Positions 1 to 4,945 of a DNA stretch of 6,381 bases are shown in pieces. The translations under genes and the position numbers were made by a program. The DNA lies in NCBI GenBank assembly GCA_030428405.1, contig JAUIEH010000171.1, positions 1 through 6,381 on the forward strand, written 5' to 3'. The notes beneath the pieces were generated by a model, which saw only the letters and a list, made by a program, of their open reading frames with translations, had not been told where the DNA came from and did not search any database. The stretch comes from Alphaproteobacteria bacterium (GTDB taxonomy: Bacteria; Pseudomonadota; Alphaproteobacteria; Caulobacterales; Maricaulaceae). The first letter of the stretch is position 1, and every line of letters starts with the position of its first letter.

Positions 1-527
1 CCGGCGCGCAGCGCGGTGCGCGCGGTCTCAGGCTCAATGCCGGCGATCGCGGAGATGACGTCTTCTGGCTGAAAAGCGTCGCCCGAAAGAGCCGCGCGTT
101 CGAAATTGGCGAACCAGAGCCGCGCGCCGATGCGCGCCACGGTTTCCAGAAGCGCACGGTCCGCTGGGTCCTCAAGACCGGCGGCCTCGGCGAGCGATGC
201 GGCGTTGACCGCCAGCGGATCCGGCTTCGGCTCGCCGATCTCAGCGCGCCGCTTGGACACAGCCGCGATGAAGCGCCGCCACGGCTTTGCCTGGATGAGC
301 GTTTCACTGATGTCCGGCTCGTCATCGCGACCGCCGTCGCCGTCGGCGTCCTCGCCGTCTTTAAGGCCGACCAGCGGCCCGAAATCGATGCCGAGAGTGG
401 TTTGCGCGGAGACGGCCCAGCGGGCGATGGCGCGCGCGGCCGGCGCACGTCGGTCCAGGCGCGCGAGCACCGTCTCGAGCGCCGCCAGCAGCCGAGCCGT
501 ATCGTAAGTGCCGTGAACCGTACTCAT
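1..527 (-). CDS. Hypothetical protein, N-terminal part (gene continues past the left edge)
   Basis: The frame is open from an ATG at 525-527 to the window edge, giving 175 complete codons without a stop. In-frame extension upstream is blocked by a TAA at 603-605 and offers no ATG, GTG or TTG, so the ATG fits as the start. No good Shine-Dalgarno sequence precedes it. The visible part has no signal peptide or membrane segment. Residues 9-40 look helical and rich in Arg and Ala. Residues 56-73 are an acidic Asp/Gly/Glu linker. Residues 100-175 look helical again, with a DRALLETVARIGARLW stretch near 123-138. I do not recognise the family. The arrangement weakly recalls the N-terminal helical region of some alphaproteobacterial AAA-family ATPases, but no Walker motif lies inside the window, so that is only a guess. 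It lies downstream of tag on the same strand after a 200-bp structured gap, so co-transcription is uncertain. Confidence 0.7.
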   Translation of the reverse strand, partial: MSTVHGTYDTARLLAALETVLARLDRRAPAARAIARWAVSAQTTLGIDFGPLVGLKDGEDADGDGGRDDEPDISETLIQAKPWRRFIAAVSKRRAEIGEPKPDPLAVNAASLAEAAGLEDPADRALLETVARIGARLWFANFERAALSGDAFQPEDVISAIAGIEPETARTALRA

Positions 528-538
528 CGCATTTTGCA

Positions 539-559
539 GCGTCGCAGCTTCAGCGACGC
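539..559 (-). promoter_or_regulatory. Small hairpin in the leader of the left-edge gene
   Basis: A perfect 7-bp inverted repeat, GCGTCGC (539-545) and GCGACGC (553-559), surrounds a 7-nt loop. It ends 12 nt before the ATG at 525-527, in the place where a Shine-Dalgarno sequence would be expected and is missing. It could affect translation of the downstream gene, or it could be chance in GC-rich DNA. No T-tract follows, so it is not a typical intrinsic terminator. Confidence 0.25.
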
Positions 560-616
560 ATCCTCGCAGTCCCGCAGCTGACGCATTCGCGCCGCCATCT
601 TGTTATGATGAGCGCC

Positions 617-634
617 GCGCGCAAAATCGCGCGC
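617..634. repeat. GC inverted repeat with A/T core
   Basis: GCGCGC (617-622) and GCGCGC (629-634) are perfect inverted arms around the 6-nt core AAAATC. It lies in the gap between tag and the left-edge gene. No T-run follows on either strand. It is the leftmost of several palindromes with A/T-rich parts near the 3' end of tag. Confidence 0.3.
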
Positions 635-661
635 ATGCCACTCCACATGTGATGTTGCGCA

Positions 662-718
662 CGAAAATTGGCGAATTGAAGTCGCAATGCCGTGCATGCT
701 CAATTTTCTCAATTTTCG
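662..718. repeat. Inverted repeat downstream of tag (CGAAAATTG / CAATTTTCG)
   Basis: CGAAAATTG (662-670) is exactly complementary in reverse to CAATTTTCG (710-718). A second CAATTTTC (701-708) stands directly before the right arm, and a related GCGAATTG (671-678) directly follows the left arm, so both arms look doubled. The block is AT-rich compared with its surroundings and starts 10 bp past the tag stop. It could be a terminator-like structure for tag, an operator for the left-edge gene, or an extragenic palindromic element. Transcribed from either strand it gives a stem with A/U runs, but not the classic GC stem plus U-tract. Confidence 0.4.
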
Positions 719-727
719 AGCTGGCGC

Positions 728-1363
728 TCATTTTGGCGCCGGGCGCGAAAACGCTTTTCGTTCGCGCTCGACAATTTTGCGCGCGTGGCACCCCTCAAGG
801 TGATCATTGACCATGCCCATGGCCTGCATGAAGGCGTAGACCGTGGTCGGACCAACAAAGGACCAGCCGCGCTTTTTGAGGTCCTTGGCGAGCGCTGAAG
901 AATGCTGCGTGCTGGCCATCGCCATGAGAGCGGGCTTGTCGACCCGCTTGGGTCGATCGGAATGCGCCGGCTCGAAGCCCCAGAAATATGCGGCCAACGA
1001 GCCGGCTTCGCGGCGCAGTTCCTGAGCGCGTTTGGCGTTGTTGATGGCCGAGGCGATCTTGCCGCGATGGCGCACAATGCCGGCGTCGCCGAGCAGGCGC
1101 GCAACATCCTTGTCGGTGAACCGCGCAACGGCGTCGATGTCGAAGCCGGCGAAGCCCGCGCGAAAGTTTTCGCGCTTTTTCAAAATGGTCAGCCACGACA
1201 GGCCGGACTGAAACCCCTCGAGCACGATCTTTTCAAACAGACGCGCGTCGTCTTCGACCGGGCGTCCCCATTCCTCGTCGTGATAAGCCTGATAAAAAGG
1301 ATCGTCGCCGCACCACCAGCAGCGCACGCACCCCTTCTCGTCGGTCTTCAAGCCATCGGTCAT
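728..1363 (-). CDS. tag: DNA-3-methyladenine glycosylase I
   Basis: Tag is a cytoplasmic base-excision-repair enzyme that removes 3-methyladenine from alkylated DNA. The 211-residue product aligns by eye with E. coli Tag (187 residues) along nearly its whole length. Visible landmarks are the YHDEEWGRP block (27-35), the LEGFQSGLSWLTILKKREN block (about 48-66) with conserved Glu49 and Trp57, GIVRHRGKI near residue 97, and LKKRGWSFVG followed by YAFMQAMGMVNDH. The Tag zinc ligands are present: Cys15 and His28 at the N-terminus, and His188 and Cys192 at the C-terminus. The N-terminus is about 11 residues longer than in E. coli and carries two extra cysteines (12 and 18). A basic tail follows residue 193. 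The ATG at 1361-1363 is chosen because it directly precedes the conserved region; only a weak GGGCG-like ribosome site lies upstream. It is divergent from the esterase gene. Confidence 0.95.
   Translation of the reverse strand: MTDGLKTDEKGCVRCWWCGDDPFYQAYHDEEWGRPVEDDARLFEKIVLEGFQSGLSWLTILKKRENFRAGFAGFDIDAVARFTDKDVARLLGDAGIVRHRGKIASAINNAKRAQELRREAGSLAAYFWGFEPAHSDRPKRVDKPALMAMASTQHSSALAKDLKKRGWSFVGPTTVYAFMQAMGMVNDHLEGCHARKIVERERKAFSRPAPK
743..767 (-). repeat. Palindrome in the last codons of tag
   Basis: CGAAAA (746-751) and TTTTCG (755-760) pair around a CGC loop. Flanking GCG/CGC bases extend the stem across a 4-nt bulge, and an overlapping alternative pairing joins GCGCGAA (743-749) with TTCGCGC (761-767). 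It lies inside the coding sequence for the basic C-terminal tail, about 15-40 nt before the stop. It may help end tag transcription or protect the 3' end, but that is inference. Confidence 0.3.
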
Positions 1364-1398
1364 GCTCGACGCCCGCGTCCCCGTCGCAACCAGGCCTC

Positions 1399-1426
1399 TT
1401 TAAAGCGCGGCGCGCGCCATCGACAA
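1399..1426 (-). promoter_or_regulatory. Candidate promoter for tag
   Basis: Read on the minus strand, TTGTCG (1421-1426, four of six matches to the -35 consensus) is followed after 16 bp by TTTAAA (1399-1404, four of six matches to the -10 consensus). It lies 36-63 bp before the tag ATG in the divergent gap between tag and the esterase. The gap holds no equally good plus-strand promoter that I can see. This is a weak match in a GC-rich genome. Confidence 0.25.
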
Positions 1427-1480
1427 AGCACGACTGAAGCATAAGTTGTGGCCGAACTGGTCACGAACGGGACGGCGGAC

Positions 1481-2365
1481 ATGATCATCTCCACCATGCG
1501 GCGCAACGTCTGGATTCTGGCGGTCAGCGCGCTCGTCCTGCTCGGCGGCTGCAACCGCGTCGGCCTGCTCAATGCGGTCACGATTGATGAGCGCGCGGGC
1601 GAACGCGTCGCGCACGACATTCAATATGGCGAAGGCGAACGGCGCAGCCTGGATGTCTATGCCCCGCGCGCAGGCGGTGAAAACCTTCCCGTGTTGGTCT
1701 TCATACATGGCGGCGGCTGGAGCTGGGGGCGGCGGCAGGATTACTCCTTCGTCGGACGCGCTTTTGCGGCGCGCGGATTCGTCACTGTCATCGCCAATTA
1801 CCGGCTGACGCCGGACGTCGCATTCCCCGCTTTTCTGGACGACGTCGCCGCCGCCATTGCGTGGACGCAGGCCAATGCCGGCGCCTATGGCGGACACGCA
1901 ACGCGCATCTATCTCTCCGGCCACTCCGCCGGCGCATACAATGTGGTGCAGGTCGCTCTGGATCAGCGCTACCTTGAGGCCGCGGGCGGCGATCCGAGCG
2001 CTATTGCGGGCGTCGCCGGCATCTCAGGACCCTACGACTTCCTGCCGCTGGATTCGGATTCAACGCGCGCAGCATTTGGTTCGGCCGACGACCTCGACGC
2101 CACCCAGCCGATCAATTTCGTGCGCGCCGACGCGCCGCCAATGCTTCTGCTCACCGGCCGTGACGACACCTCCGTGCCGCCGCGTCACACCGACGCCCTC
2201 GCCGCACGCCTGCAAGAGGCCGGCGCTGAGGTCGAGACGCGGTATTATGACGACGCCGATCACGGTGAGACCCTGATGGCGATCAGCCCGACATTCCGAG
2301 GCCGCGCGCCGGTTTTGGACGACATCTCTGATTTCTTTCTGGGGCTTCACGTCGCCGCCGACTGA
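1481..2365 (+). CDS. Predicted lipoprotein alpha/beta-hydrolase (esterase/carboxylesterase, HGGGW type)
   Basis: Numbering is from the ATG at 1481 (294 residues). The N-terminus has Arg7-Arg8, a hydrophobic stretch and the lipobox LLGGC with Cys24, so it is probably exported and lipid-anchored; Asn25 follows the Cys. The mature part is an alpha/beta-hydrolase of the BD-FAE/Abhydrolase_3 kind. It has the oxyanion-hole motif HGGGW (76-80), ANYRLTP near 105-111, the nucleophile elbow GHSAG with Ser149, a probable catalytic Asp229 in GRDDTSVPP, and His261 in DADHGE. It should hydrolyse carboxylic esters; the substrate cannot be read from the sequence. The 1481 ATG has a GGGACGG-like ribosome site just upstream. 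An in-frame ATG at 1496 gives a tighter lipoprotein signal (Cys19), and a GTG at 1448 is possible but adds a polar stretch before the signal. The mature enzyme is the same with each. Confidence 0.92.
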   Translation: MIISTMRRNVWILAVSALVLLGGCNRVGLLNAVTIDERAGERVAHDIQYGEGERRSLDVYAPRAGGENLPVLVFIHGGGWSWGRRQDYSFVGRAFAARGFVTVIANYRLTPDVAFPAFLDDVAAAIAWTQANAGAYGGHATRIYLSGHSAGAYNVVQVALDQRYLEAAGGDPSAIAGVAGISGPYDFLPLDSDSTRAAFGSADDLDATQPINFVRADAPPMLLLTGRDDTSVPPRHTDALAARLQEAGAEVETRYYDDADHGETLMAISPTFRGRAPVLDDISDFFLGLHVAAD

Positions 2366-2419
2366 GGGCCGAACTCGCTTCAGCCGGTCGGAATTGCCAA
2401 ACTCGCCCGTGATTCGTAA

Positions 2420-2443
2420 GCGCGCCTGTCATGAGCGGCGCGC
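2420..2443 (+). promoter_or_regulatory. GC-rich hairpin between the esterase gene and the exported-protein gene
   Basis: GCGCGCC (2420-2426) and GGCGCGC (2437-2443) form a perfect 7-bp stem with a 10-nt loop. It lies 55 bp after the esterase stop and 24 bp before the preferred start of the next gene. No T-tract follows, so if it terminates transcription it is not a classic intrinsic terminator. The in-frame ATG at 2431 falls inside the loop, which also argues against that ATG as the start. Confidence 0.3.
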
Positions 2444-2452
2444 AGCGTTCTC

Positions 2453-2458
2453 GGGGAG
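2453..2458 (+). promoter_or_regulatory. Ribosome binding site deciding the 2467 start
   Basis: GGGGAG lies 8 nt before the ATG at 2467, an ideal spacing. The in-frame ATG at 2431 has no such site and would put a polar, basic 12-residue extension before a normal signal peptide. This supports 2467 as the start. Confidence 0.6.
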
Positions 2459-2466
2459 CGAAGCAG

Positions 2467-3393
2467 ATGAACTTCAAAAACGCATTGATCGCAGGATGTG
2501 CGGCCGGCGTGCTGGCTGCAGGCGCAGCACATGGGGGCGCGTCTTTCGAGTTTGAGACCCATTATCTCCACACCGGCGAAATCGGCTCGGTGTCGGGCTA
2601 TGCCGAAAACCACATGCTGCGAATGGGCGTTCTGGCCTTCGACCGCGCGGGAGAAGACGGCGTCATTCTGCACCGGCCGCAAGATGGCACGCACGGCACG
2701 CTCTATGTCGAAGACGATGCCGGCGAGGTCATCACGATCGACGGCGCTGAAGGTGTCGCCGGCATGCCGGGAATGGGCGCCATGGGCGGCGCCGGCGCGG
2801 CTGGTTCGATGGGCTCAATGGGCTCGATGGGCTCAATGGGCTCAATGGGCGCGAACGGCATGCCGGACGTTTCGACCATGCCCGGCCTGACGGATGAACA
2901 GCGCGCGCAACTCGAAGCGGCGATGGCGGCGGCCCAGGCCTATGCCGGCGCGAACGGCGCAGCCGCCATTCCCGGCGCGCCGGACATGAGCGCGATGGGC
3001 GTTCCCGGCGCGGATGCGGTGGAGCGCGTCGTAACCCGCGTCAATGACCGCAGCCTGGAAGATTATCCGAACGCATTGGCGTATGACGTCACCGAGAACG
3101 ACGAGCTTCGCTATACGATCTATGTCGTGCGGGCTTACGACGTGCCGGGCGGCGATGACATCGCGATGTCGTTCGAGGCGCTCGCGCAATTCCTTCAGTC
3201 GCCGGCCATTCCCTCGCAAATGAGCGACGGCATGTGGATCTTCAACATGGACCATTTCGACGGCCGTCTGCCGGTCGCGATCGACGAATATGGTCCGGAC
3301 GGCGAGGTCATGATCGAACGCCGCATGGTCAATAATCGCGCCGAAGACATCGACGACGACCTGTTCGAGCCGTTCGTCGGCGCACCCGGCTGA
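2467..3393 (+). CDS. Exported protein of unknown function with Gly-Ser-Met repeats (DUF4412-like, tentative)
   Basis: The 308-residue product begins with a clear Sec-type signal peptide: Lys4, then a hydrophobic Ala/Gly/Leu stretch, with cleavage probably around residue 21-25. It is therefore likely periplasmic or secreted. Residues 26-95 form a beta-rich part (FEFETHYLHTGE, HMLRMGVLAFDR, GTLYVEDDAGEVITID). Residues 99-183 are a low-complexity linker rich in Gly, Ala, Met and Pro, with five GSM repeats (113-127) and an Ala-rich helix (143-163). Residues 184-305 are again structured and acidic, ending in AEDIDDDLFEPFVG. The opening pattern (a short strand about a bound marker, then a Met-containing strand) and the ending (a 'DLFEPFVG' sort of finish) recall DUF4412 proteins, but I recognise this only weakly. 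No catalytic motif is visible. The start at 2467 is supported by GGGGAG at 2453-2458. It is followed by a terminator-like hairpin, so it probably ends its own transcript. Confidence 0.88.
   Translation: MNFKNALIAGCAAGVLAAGAAHGGASFEFETHYLHTGEIGSVSGYAENHMLRMGVLAFDRAGEDGVILHRPQDGTHGTLYVEDDAGEVITIDGAEGVAGMPGMGAMGGAGAAGSMGSMGSMGSMGSMGANGMPDVSTMPGLTDEQRAQLEAAMAAAQAYAGANGAAAIPGAPDMSAMGVPGADAVERVVTRVNDRSLEDYPNALAYDVTENDELRYTIYVVRAYDVPGGDDIAMSFEALAQFLQSPAIPSQMSDGMWIFNMDHFDGRLPVAIDEYGPDGEVMIERRMVNNRAEDIDDDLFEPFVGAPG
2803..2847 (+). repeat. Five tandem 9-bp units encoding Gly-Ser-Met
   Basis: Five in-frame copies of GGCTCAATG run without a break. Copy 1 reads GGTTCGATG and copy 3 GGCTCGATG; copies 2, 4 and 5 are identical. 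They encode GSM five times in the linker of the exported protein. Such a short, near-perfect repeat can change copy number by slippage without breaking the frame. Confidence 0.9.
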
Positions 3394-3407
3394 ACAAGCT
3401 GATCACC

Positions 3408-3437
3408 AGCGCGCGCCGCGATTTCACGGCGCGCGTT
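3408..3437 (+). terminator. Possible intrinsic terminator after the exported-protein gene
   Basis: A 9-bp perfect stem, CGCGCGCCG (3410-3418) with CGGCGCGCG (3427-3435), encloses an 8-nt loop; outer G.T and A-T pairs extend it to 3408/3437. It begins 14 bp past the stop codon at 3393, the right place for a terminator. The tract after it is only TTCCT, so termination may be partial or need Rho. Confidence 0.5.
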
Positions 3438-3484
3438 CCTCGCCTTACGCGAACGAGTTGACAAATTCGTCTGTAAGGCGAGGA
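3437..3484 (+). promoter_or_regulatory. Two-tier hairpin / 12-bp inverted repeat covering the GNAT gene leader
   Basis: TCCTCGCCTTAC (3437-3448) and GTAAGGCGAGGA (3473-3484) are perfect inverted repeats. Inside, ACGAGTT (3453-3459) pairs with AATTCGT (3464-3470) through one G.T pair around a GACA loop, so as RNA the whole is a two-tier hairpin. The 3' arm contains the purine-rich AAGGCGAGGA, the only Shine-Dalgarno-like sequence before the GNAT start. As DNA, the centre holds an exact TTGACA (3458-3463), so it could also be an operator around a -35 element. No T-run follows. The structure is directly visible; the role is inferred. Confidence 0.55.
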
Positions 3485-3486
3485 TT
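3458..3486 (+). promoter_or_regulatory. Candidate promoter with an exact TTGACA for the GNAT gene
   Basis: TTGACA at 3458-3463 matches the sigma-70 -35 consensus fully. The sequences 16-18 bp downstream (GAGGAT, AGGATT) are poor -10 elements. If used, transcription would begin close to the ATG at 3495, giving an almost leaderless message. Only the -35 is convincing. Confidence 0.25.
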
Positions 3487-3494
3487 TGCGTCCG

Positions 3495-3965
3495 ATGAAA
3501 AACTCGCCGGTCGCTCCCAGGGCGGTTCGCGACCCGCCCTTCGTACGCGGCGCCGATGTCACCGACGCCGATGCGGTTTCAGGCTTGTGCCGAACGCTCG
3601 GCTACAATGTCTCCCCGCATGACGCGCATCACCGCATCGCGCGCATCGACGACAGCGAAAACCACCTTCTGCTCGTGCTCGAGGACACGCCCGGACGCCT
3701 CGACGGCTTCATCCTGATGGAAGAAGTGTTCGCGCTGACGCGGCCGGCGCATGCGCGCATCGCTGCACTCGTGGTCACCGAATATAAGCGCGGAACCGGT
3801 CTCGGCCGCGCGCTCGTGAACGCGGGCGAGGCCTGGGCGCGCGATCGCGGTCTCTTTCTCGTGCGGCTGACGTCGCGCGAAAACCGGCACGGCGCCCACG
3901 CCTTCTATGAGCGCATGGGCTATCGCACCGAAAAGACGTCCAAGATGTTCGAGAAGTCGCTGTGA
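3495..3965 (+). CDS. GNAT-family N-acetyltransferase
   Basis: The 156-residue cytoplasmic protein has the single-domain length and layout of GCN5-related acetyltransferases, which move an acetyl group from acetyl-CoA to an amine. DGFILMEEVFAL (about 70-81) is the central strand. ARIAALVVTEYKRGTGLGRAL (about 87-107) is motif A, with the acetyl-CoA pyrophosphate-binding signature RGTGLG at 99-104. RENRHGAHAFYERMGYRT (about 128-145) is motif B, with Tyr138 where GNATs often have their general acid. The substrate cannot be deduced; single-domain members act on small molecules, antibiotics or protein N-termini. ATG 3495 is preferred, with AGGCGAGG about 11 nt upstream. An in-frame TTG at 3486 would add three residues and sits 7 nt after AAGG. 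The gene is preceded by a strong inverted repeat that overlaps the ribosome site. Confidence 0.93.
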   Translation: MKNSPVAPRAVRDPPFVRGADVTDADAVSGLCRTLGYNVSPHDAHHRIARIDDSENHLLLVLEDTPGRLDGFILMEEVFALTRPAHARIAALVVTEYKRGTGLGRALVNAGEAWARDRGLFLVRLTSRENRHGAHAFYERMGYRTEKTSKMFEKSL

Positions 3966-3990
3966 GGCGACAACTTAGATTGATTATAAA

Positions 3991-4021
3991 ACGACAATGC
4001 CGACTTGTTTTGTGTAATAAT
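3991..4021 (+). promoter_or_regulatory. Candidate promoter for the SpoIIAA-like gene
   Basis: The gap 3966-4089 is clearly more AT-rich than its neighbours. AATAAT (4016-4021, five of six -10 matches) is preceded by TGT, as in an extended -10. ACGACA (3991-3996) is a four-of-six -35 match, but the spacing of 19 bp is long. A TATAAA at 3985-3990 is an alternative -10 without a good -35. A start here would leave a leader of about 60 nt. Confidence 0.35.
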
Positions 4022-4089
4022 GTCGATGGTGATGTGAACCGTTCCGGCGCTGCATAGATCGTATTCCAACTCAGGGAGAGCCGCACCAG

Positions 4090-4470
4090 ATGTATGATGT
4101 GAGGTGGACGTCCAACGGCATTGAGTGGAAGCACCGCGGCGACGTTTCGCTTCACGAAATCATGAGCGCGAACGCCGAATTCATGGGCGATGCGCGTTCG
4201 GACGCCGCCAAGTACCAGCTCATCGATTTGCGCGAGGTCGACGAGTTCGACCTAAGCGAGTCCGACATGGAAATCATCGGATCGATGGATCTCGCTCAGT
4301 CAGAATCGACGCCGCATCTGCGCGTCGCATTCATTGTCGCGGACGACGGGCTGGACGCCAAGCTGGACGCTTATGCATCCGCGCTTGAGGGCAGCTCCTG
4401 GCGTGTACGGATTTTCACGGATGAAGCTGACGCGCGCCGCTGGGTGGCGGAGCCAAAGCTCGTGACCTAG
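4090..4470 (+). CDS. Small SpoIIAA/STAS-like protein
   Basis: The 126-residue product has no signal peptide or membrane segment and is acidic. Its layout matches the SpoIIAA-like (STAS-fold) small proteins common in Proteobacteria: a first strand pair (MYDVRWTSNGIEWKHRG, 1-17), a helix with SLHEIMSANAEF (20-31), a central strand and acidic helix YQLIDLREVDEFDLSESDM (42-60), a strand LRVAFIVAD (77-85) and a closing WRVRIFTDEADARRWV (104-119). The FTDEADARRWV ending is typical of that group. Such proteins may bind partner proteins or small ligands, but this one's role is unknown. I see no conserved phosphorylatable Ser/Thr that I would trust. GGGAG at 4074-4078 is a plausible ribosome site about 11 nt before the ATG. 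The gene ends 53 bp before the convergent VOC gene. Confidence 0.88.
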   Translation: MYDVRWTSNGIEWKHRGDVSLHEIMSANAEFMGDARSDAAKYQLIDLREVDEFDLSESDMEIIGSMDLAQSESTPHLRVAFIVADDGLDAKLDAYASALEGSSWRVRIFTDEADARRWVAEPKLVT

Positions 4471-4500
4471 GCGACACGCCAATTTCCGGCAGGCGCATGA

Positions 4501-4517
4501 CGGCCAAGGCCGGTTTT
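4501..4517 (+). terminator. Possible terminator between the convergent genes
   Basis: CGGCCAAGGCCG (4501-4512) is a short GC-rich inverted repeat followed by GTTTT on the plus strand. It begins 30 bp after the stop of the SpoIIAA-like gene. An alternative pairing joins CCGGC (4486-4490) with GCCGG (4509-4513). The stem is short, so this is tentative. Confidence 0.35.
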
Positions 4518-4523
4518 CCAGTC

Positions 4524-4940
4524 TTAAGCGGTCTCGTGGTTCAGCATCCAGTTGACGCCGAATTTGTCCGTGCACATTCCGAAATAAGCGCCCCAGAACG
4601 TGTCCTGCAGCTCCATTTTCACGAAACCGCCATCGGACAAGGCTGCGAATAGGCGCTCGGTCTCCTCGCGCGAAGGCGGCGCATAAGAAATCGAGAAATT
4701 ATTGCCGACGCTCACGCCGCCGCCCTGGCTTGCCAGCGCATCTGAGCCCATCAGCACATTCGCGCCGACCGGCAGCGAGATATGCATGATCTTGTCGGCG
4801 TCGGCTTCCGCGACGCCCATCTCCGCCGGGCCTTCGCCAAAAGTCTGGCGCACCGAGAAATCTCCGCCAAACACTGATTTGTAAAATCCAAACGCCTCGG
4901 CGCAGTCGCCGTTGAAGGTGAGATAGATATTGAGCGTCAT
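4524..4940 (-). CDS. PhnB/YjdN-like VOC-fold protein
   Basis: The 138-residue product is a single VOC (glyoxalase/bleomycin-resistance fold) protein of the PhnB-like group. It opens with LNIYLTFNGDCAEAFGFYKSVFGGDF (3-28), which is the group's typical NGDCxEAxxFYxxVFGG block. It continues with KIMHISLPVGANVLMGSD (50-67) and ends with WGAYFGMCTDKFGVNWML (116-133), the usual C-terminal signature of this family. The function of most members is unknown; despite the PhnB name they are not shown to act in phosphonate use, and antibiotic-resistance roles should not be assumed. The ATG at 4938-4940 is chosen because GGAGG (4946-4950) lies 5 nt upstream and the family's conserved region starts right there. 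A longer in-frame reading to 5033 adds 31 residues without family similarity. It lies downstream of lepA on the same strand after 154 bp. Confidence 0.93.
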   Translation of the reverse strand: MTLNIYLTFNGDCAEAFGFYKSVFGGDFSVRQTFGEGPAEMGVAEADADKIMHISLPVGANVLMGSDALASQGGGVSVGNNFSISYAPPSREETERLFAALSDGGFVKMELQDTFWGAYFGMCTDKFGVNWMLNHETA

Positions 4941-4945
4941 GAGAG

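Noticed and set aside
106..507. 133-codon open frame on the plus strand, rich in Ser, Arg and Ala
   Set aside because: The composition is typical of an antisense frame in GC-rich coding DNA; the minus-strand frame is open across the whole stretch with a more protein-like composition.
902..1444. 180-codon open frame on the plus strand
   Set aside because: It lies antisense to the well-supported tag gene. It is open because of the high GC content and shows no family features.
1400..1924. 174-codon open frame on the minus strand
   Set aside because: It is antisense to the esterase, whose catalytic motifs are clear, and its protein has no recognisable motif.
2411..2415. GANTC site (CcrM-type methylation) upstream of the exported-protein gene
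   Set aside because: A single site of such a short motif, without a recognisable cell-cycle promoter around it, is not enough to claim regulation.
2485..2499. Lipobox-like LIAGC in the signal of the exported protein
   Set aside because: The Cys would be residue 11, too close to the N-terminus for a normal lipoprotein signal, and the hydrophobic stretch continues well past it.
2803..2847. Tandem repeats as a CRISPR or mobile-element signature
   Set aside because: The units are 9 bp, contiguous, in frame and lack spacers; they are a coding microsatellite.
2842..3255. 137-codon open frame on the minus strand, His- and Arg-rich
   Set aside because: Antisense shadow of the exported-protein gene; the His/Arg bias is what reverse reading of such codons gives.
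4524..4940. Bleomycin/fosfomycin resistance or phosphonate metabolism role for the VOC protein
   Set aside because: The VOC fold is shared by many functions, and nothing in the neighbourhood or in the residues supports a resistance or phosphonate role.
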